Assembly: GCF_042666435.1 (NCBI RefSeq)
Contig: NZ_JBHTDC010000002.1
Coordinates: forward strand, 186,001-250,000
Length of the DNA stretch: 64,000 nt
DNA from: Allosphingosinicella sp042666435
GTDB lineage: Bacteria; Pseudomonadota; Alphaproteobacteria; Sphingomonadales; Sphingomonadaceae
Direction: 5' to 3'
Part shown: positions 60,619 to 64,000 of the stretch, piece after piece
How the letters are laid out: each line of letters starts with the position of its first letter
Numbering within the stretch: the stretch's first letter is position 1
Position numbers and translations under genes: made by a program
Notes under the pieces: model-generated
The model's database searches: none
What the model was told of the DNA's origin: nothing
Seen by the model: the letters and a program-made list of their open reading frames with translations, nothing else

Positions 60619-61116
60619 CTAGAGAGCGGGACCGCCCGCCCAGGTCACCCGGTCGCCCTCGTCGATGCCGAGTTCGACGGAGCGTCCCCCGGCGATTTCG
60701 AGAACCGCGGCGACCGGCTCCCCCACGCCTACCGGGCTGAGCGAATGCGGCACCGTATTGACGGCGATGCGGGCGATGCTGCCATCGGCGCGGACGAAGA
60801 TCATGTCGAGCGGGATGAGCGTGTTCTTCATCCAGAAGCTCGCCGGACGCGGCTCCGGGAACGGAAAGAGCATGCCTTCGCCCGCCGCCAGGCTTTCACG
60901 ATACATGAGACCGCGGGCCTGCTCGTCCTCGCTGCGCGCCACCTCGACCGTGAAATCGTGGGTATTCCCGTCGCTCCGTATCTGGAGCGGGATCCGGTCA
61001 AGCGCGGGCCGGCTGTCCCTTGCCGCGGCAATCTCGCCCGCGGTCGGGGGTTCGCCCCGGCAGCCGAGCAGGGCCAAAGCCAGCACGGCCGCGACGATCG
61101 CCCTCCCCATCGTCAT
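60619..61116 (-). CDS. DUF192 lipoprotein
   Basis: A 165-residue exported protein with lipoprotein signal AIVAAVLALALLGC (Cys19) and a DUF192 domain (FTVEVARSEDEQARGLMYRE, MLFPFPEPRPASFWMKNTLI, LDMIFVRADGSI). The domain is widespread and of unknown function. The start codon overlaps the cold-shock gene stop (ATGA); 61110 is the alternative Met. Confidence 0.92.
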   Translation of the reverse strand: MTMGRAIVAAVLALALLGCRGEPPTAGEIAAARDSRPALDRIPLQIRSDGNTHDFTVEVARSEDEQARGLMYRESLAAGEGMLFPFPEPRPASFWMKNTLIPLDMIFVRADGSIARIAVNTVPHSLSPVGVGEPVAAVLEIAGGRSVELGIDEGDRVTWAGGPAL

Positions 61117-61718
61117 CGCGGCTCGACCTCGACCGCGAGCGGTCCCTTTCGTCCCGTCGCGATTCGGGCCCGGAGCGGTTCGTCGGGTCCGAGATCGGTC
61201 AGGCCGCCCCGGCGCACCGTTTCCATGTGGATGAAAATATCCTCGGAATCATCATCTTCGCGCACGAGAAATCCATAACCTTTCAAACGGTTGAACCATT
61301 TGACCCGAACCGGCTCGAAGGCCCCGGCTTCAGCGATCAGGGCGGAAGGATCGACGCGATCGCCGCCGATCCTGGCACGCCCTAAATCGGGCGTAACCGC
61401 ATGGCTGAGATCAATCGAGAGAATTTTGCTCGCCTGAAGCCCGCGCTCCTGCTCGACGACCAGGCATTCGACAATGGCGCCCTCGGGCAGGCTCCGTCGG
61501 TCATGCTCCTTGAGCACGCTGAAGTGGACAAGAACGTCGCCCTTGGCCTGATCGCTCACCAGAAAGCCGAAACCACGCGTGGCATCGAACCATTTCATCG
61601 CGCCCGTCAGCTTGACTAATGCCGCGCCGCCGCCGTCATCCACTTTAGGCGGCACGGTCTCCCCGTCATCGCAATGCGGAGCCTGTTGGTCTGCAAGCAT
61701 TTCACGGCGTGAAGTCAT
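61113..61718 (-). CDS. double cold-shock-domain protein
   Basis: A 201-residue protein with two cold-shock domains: AMKWFDATRGFGFLVSD...VLVHFSVLKEHDRRSL at about 40-105 and VKWFNRLKGYGFLVREDDDS...FIHMETVRRGGLTDL at about 135-200. The tandem CSD form is typical of alphaproteobacteria and binds single-stranded RNA/DNA. Start taken at ATG 61718; 61757 and 61700 are alternatives. First gene of the operon continuing to DUF2155. Confidence 0.92.
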   Translation of the reverse strand: MTSRREMLADQQAPHCDDGETVPPKVDDGGGAALVKLTGAMKWFDATRGFGFLVSDQAKGDVLVHFSVLKEHDRRSLPEGAIVECLVVEQERGLQASKILSIDLSHAVTPDLGRARIGGDRVDPSALIAEAGAFEPVRVKWFNRLKGYGFLVREDDDSEDIFIHMETVRRGGLTDLGPDEPLRARIATGRKGPLAVEVEPR

Positions 61719-61793
61719 TAACCGCCAGTCTACCACGATTTTAGCACGGAGTATCATGGCTTTTGCTATGTTTGAACCGTCCGGCGCGGAAAT

Positions 61794-62348
61794 CTAAAAG
61801 ATGTCGCATTCCGGGATTTGGCCTGGCGGCGCATCGAGTATTCGGCGGACGAGGTCTAGCGAGTGACCCGCCCGCACCATCGCGGCGAAGGCCTTCTCCC
61901 GAGCCGCGCGCTCCGGCACCGCCGATGCATAGGGGCCGATCCGCCGCCGCTCCGCGAAACGGAGCGCGGCGTCGAAAGCGCCGTCCCGCGCCTGCTCCTT
62001 CGCCCGTTCGGCGTCCGCCGCTTCGATCCCCGCCGCGTGGAGAGCCTGGCCCACCCGTCGCTCCCCATAGCCTCTTCGCTGGAGCGACGCCGTCCTCGCC
62101 ACCGCGAATGCGCCATCATCGACATAGCCGAGGCTGGAGAAGCGCTCCACGAGCGGCTCAATCGCCGGCTCCCCTTCCCCTTCCCATCCCCGCTCGCGCA
62201 GCTTGCGGGCGAGATAGGAACGGAGCTTCGCCCTGGTCGTGGCGTAGCGGCCCACATAGAAAAGGGCGATCCGCTCCAGCGAACCCCCGTCGAGCGGAGG
62301 ACGGGGCTTTTTGTGTCGTTCCGCGTTCACGCGCCTTGATTGTGCCAT
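61794..62348 (-). CDS. recX: RecX family regulatory protein
   Basis: A 184-residue helical protein of the RecX type (ALFYVGRYATTRAKLRSYLA, EPLVERFSSLGYVDDGAFAV, RRGYGERRVGQALHAAGI). RecX inhibits RecA filaments. recA is not in the window. It is 75 bp upstream of the cold-shock gene on the same strand and divergent from the acyl-AMP ligase gene. Confidence 0.88.
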   Translation of the reverse strand: MAQSRRVNAERHKKPRPPLDGGSLERIALFYVGRYATTRAKLRSYLARKLRERGWEGEGEPAIEPLVERFSSLGYVDDGAFAVARTASLQRRGYGERRVGQALHAAGIEAADAERAKEQARDGAFDAALRFAERRRIGPYASAVPERAAREKAFAAMVRAGHSLDLVRRILDAPPGQIPECDIF

Positions 62349-62447
62349 AGTCGAGCCAGAATATGAACGCGCCTTGTGCCGTAAGGCGGAGCCGAGACCC
62401 AGAGAGCTCCCCCTCCGGACGCTCGAAAATTAAGGATTCCGCCAGCA

Positions 62448-64000
62448 GTGCTCCATCAAGGTGAAGCCACGCACCCAAAGCCCGCCTCCGGCAACCTGCT
62501 CGTCCCCACCCCCACTTCGGACGATTTGCCGCGCCGTTTCTCGGACTTCGAGACGCTTGGCGAGGCGCTGGACTATGCCGCGCAAGGCGTCAGGGGTCTC
62601 AATTTTCATGATCCCCGCGGGACGCTGGCTTTGGTCTATCCGTTCAGCGAGCTGCGCCGCGACGCGCTTGCCGCCGCCTATCGCCTGATCGCGAGCGGCG
62701 TGAAGCCCGGGGATCGCATCGCACTGATCGCCGAGACGGGCCCCGAATTCGCGTCGCTCTTCTTCGGAGTCATTTATGCCGGCGCCTGGCCGGTCCCGCT
62801 GCCGCTGCCGACCTCGTTCGGTGGCAAGGACTCCTACATCGATCAATTGAGCGTCCAGCTCAAAAGCGCGGATCCGACATTGCTCTTCTATCCGGCCGAA
62901 CTGGCGGGAATGGCGGACGCCGCGGCCGCCGCCGCCGGAGTCGGGGGGATCGACTGGGACAGCTTCGCGACCCGCGACGGTCCCCGGGCGGCGCTCCCGA
63001 AGGCGGTTCCGGACGACATCGCCTATCTCCAATATTCGAGCGGCTCGACGCGCTTCCCGCACGGCGTCGCGGTGACGCACCGGGCTTTGCTCAACAATCT
63101 CGCCGCCCACGCGCACGGCATGCGCGTCAACGGCACCGATCGCTGCGTCTCCTGGCTGCCCTGGTATCACGACATGGGCCTCGTCGGCTGCTTCCTGTCG
63201 CCGGTCGCCAACCAGGTTTCGACCGACTATCTGCGGACCGAGGATTTCGCGCGCCGCCCGCTGGCCTGGCTCGACCTCATCAGCCGCAACGAGGGCACGA
63301 CGCTCAGTTACTCGCCGACCTTCGGCTACGACATCTGCGCGCGCCGCATCGGCAGCCAGACCAAGGTTTCCGAGCGACTCGACCTGTCGCGCTGGCGGGT
63401 CGCGGGCAACGGCGCCGACATGATCCGGCCGGATGTGATGCAGGCCTTCGTCGATGCCTTCGCCGACGCCGGTTTCGACGCGCGGAGCTTCCTGCCCAGC
63501 TACGGCCTCGCCGAGGCGACGCTCGCCGTCTCGATCATGCCGCCCGGTGAAGGCATCGTCGTCGAGCTCGTTGAGGAGACGTTGCTCGCCGGCGGCGGCG
63601 CCGCGCAACGCGACCGGCCGCAGCGCTACCGCGCCATCGTCAATTGCGGCAAGCCGGTCAGGGACATGGAGATCGCGATACGGGACGAGGAAGGCGGCGA
63701 CCTTCCCGAACGGGCGATCGGCAAGGTCCATGCCCGCGGCCCGTCGATCATGCACAGCTACTTCCGGGACGAGGAGGCGACCAGAGCATGCCTTTCGGAC
63801 GACGGTTGGCTCGACACCGGCGACATGGGCTATCTCTCCGACGGCTACATCTACATCGTCGGCCGCGCCAAGGACATGATCATCATCAACGGCAAGAATC
63901 ACTGGCCCCAGGACATAGAATGGGCGGTGGAGCAATTGCCGGGGTTCAAGGCCGGAGACATCGCCGCTTTCTCGATCACCACGCCCGGAGGCGAGGAAAC
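62448..64000 (+). CDS. fatty acyl-AMP ligase, C-terminus beyond window
   Basis: At least 517 codons of an ANL-superfamily enzyme. The adenylation core is clear: LQYSSGSTRFPHGVAVTHRA (P-loop), WLPWYHDMGLVGCF, SFLPSYGLAEATLAV, SDDGWLDTGDMGYLSDG and VGRAKDMIIINGKNHWPQDI. The WYHDMGLVG and GKNHWPQDIE segments are typical of FAAL/FadD32-type ligases, which form acyl-AMP and load an acyl carrier or polyketide synthase. GTG 62448 is chosen; AAGGA lies 11 nt upstream. The gene continues past 64000, so partners are unseen. In sphingomonads such ligases may sit in sphingolipid or polyketide clusters (inference). Confidence 0.92.
   Translation, partial: MLHQGEATHPKPASGNLLVPTPTSDDLPRRFSDFETLGEALDYAAQGVRGLNFHDPRGTLALVYPFSELRRDALAAAYRLIASGVKPGDRIALIAETGPEFASLFFGVIYAGAWPVPLPLPTSFGGKDSYIDQLSVQLKSADPTLLFYPAELAGMADAAAAAAGVGGIDWDSFATRDGPRAALPKAVPDDIAYLQYSSGSTRFPHGVAVTHRALLNNLAAHAHGMRVNGTDRCVSWLPWYHDMGLVGCFLSPVANQVSTDYLRTEDFARRPLAWLDLISRNEGTTLSYSPTFGYDICARRIGSQTKVSERLDLSRWRVAGNGADMIRPDVMQAFVDAFADAGFDARSFLPSYGLAEATLAVSIMPPGEGIVVELVEETLLAGGGAAQRDRPQRYRAIVNCGKPVRDMEIAIRDEEGGDLPERAIGKVHARGPSIMHSYFRDEEATRACLSDDGWLDTGDMGYLSDGYIYIVGRAKDMIIINGKNHWPQDIEWAVEQLPGFKAGDIAAFSITTPGGEE

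Overview
The window reads as chromosomal DNA of a high-GC alphaproteobacterium, most likely of the order Sphingomonadales. The basis is gene content and order: an aroA-cmk-rpsA-ihfB backbone, aroQ-accB-accC, a grxD-bolA-DUF1476 set, an NDUFA12/MlaD/DUF2155/DUF192/cold-shock set, a TonB-dependent receptor with a PepSY protein, and several families of intergenic inverted repeats. No 16S rRNA or phylogenetic marker alignment was available, so the taxon is inferred. There is no prophage, IS element, CRISPR array or rRNA operon here; two tRNA genes (Ala-GGC and Leu-UAA) are present.

Layout. 1-6.5 kb: a partial pgsA-like gene, an exported M17 aminopeptidase, an LplT-like MFS transporter, then a tightly coupled minus-strand operon GNAT acetyltransferase > JmjC-like cupin > family 2 glycosyltransferase joined by two GTGA overlaps. 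6.6-11.7 kb: an RTX calcium-binding protein with an AT-richer 5' part, and a hybrid histidine kinase with a duplicated PAS domain. 11.8-21.4 kb: tRNA-Ala, a zinc-ribbon protein and the aroA-cmk//rpsA-ihfB backbone, split by about 4 kb carrying a sulfatase and a membrane protein/secreted protein/LytTR regulator trio; then tRNA-Leu and a PilZ protein. 21.5-29.8 kb: peptide-type solute-binding lipoprotein, DUF4112, prolyl oligopeptidase, DUF2254, nadA, DUF4230 and an MBL hydrolase. 29.9-33.6 kb: a BlaI/M56 pair with two perfect operators and an XRE regulator divergent from a small membrane protein, with a perfect palindrome between them.

33.6-46 kb: glutaredoxin/BolA/DUF1476, quinone oxidoreductase, an exported lactonase-like MBL protein, a two-subunit CoA transferase, an SCP2 protein, a TPP enzyme, a Sel1-repeat protein, a protein-isoaspartate methyltransferase fused to an erythromycin-esterase-like domain, ThiS, and aroQ-accB-accC. 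46-53.6 kb: a 1177-residue RTX-type protein with about 187-residue tandem repeats, a Ser/Thr kinase overlapping an ECF sigma factor gene, and an L,D-transpeptidase. 53.8-64 kb: siderophore receptor/PepSY operon, arsC, a ParA-like ATPase, aat overlapping a convergent DUF2155 gene, the MlaD/NDUFA12/DUF192/cold-shock operon, recX, and the start of a fatty acyl-AMP ligase gene.

Most genes are housekeeping or envelope functions. The best candidates for something under-described are the GNAT-cupin-glycosyltransferase operon, the large repeat-built RTX protein, the methyltransferase-esterase fusion, the BlaI/M56 pair whose M56 protein ends in a long charged helix, the duplicated accC tail, and the 190-bp antisense overlap of aat with DUF2155.
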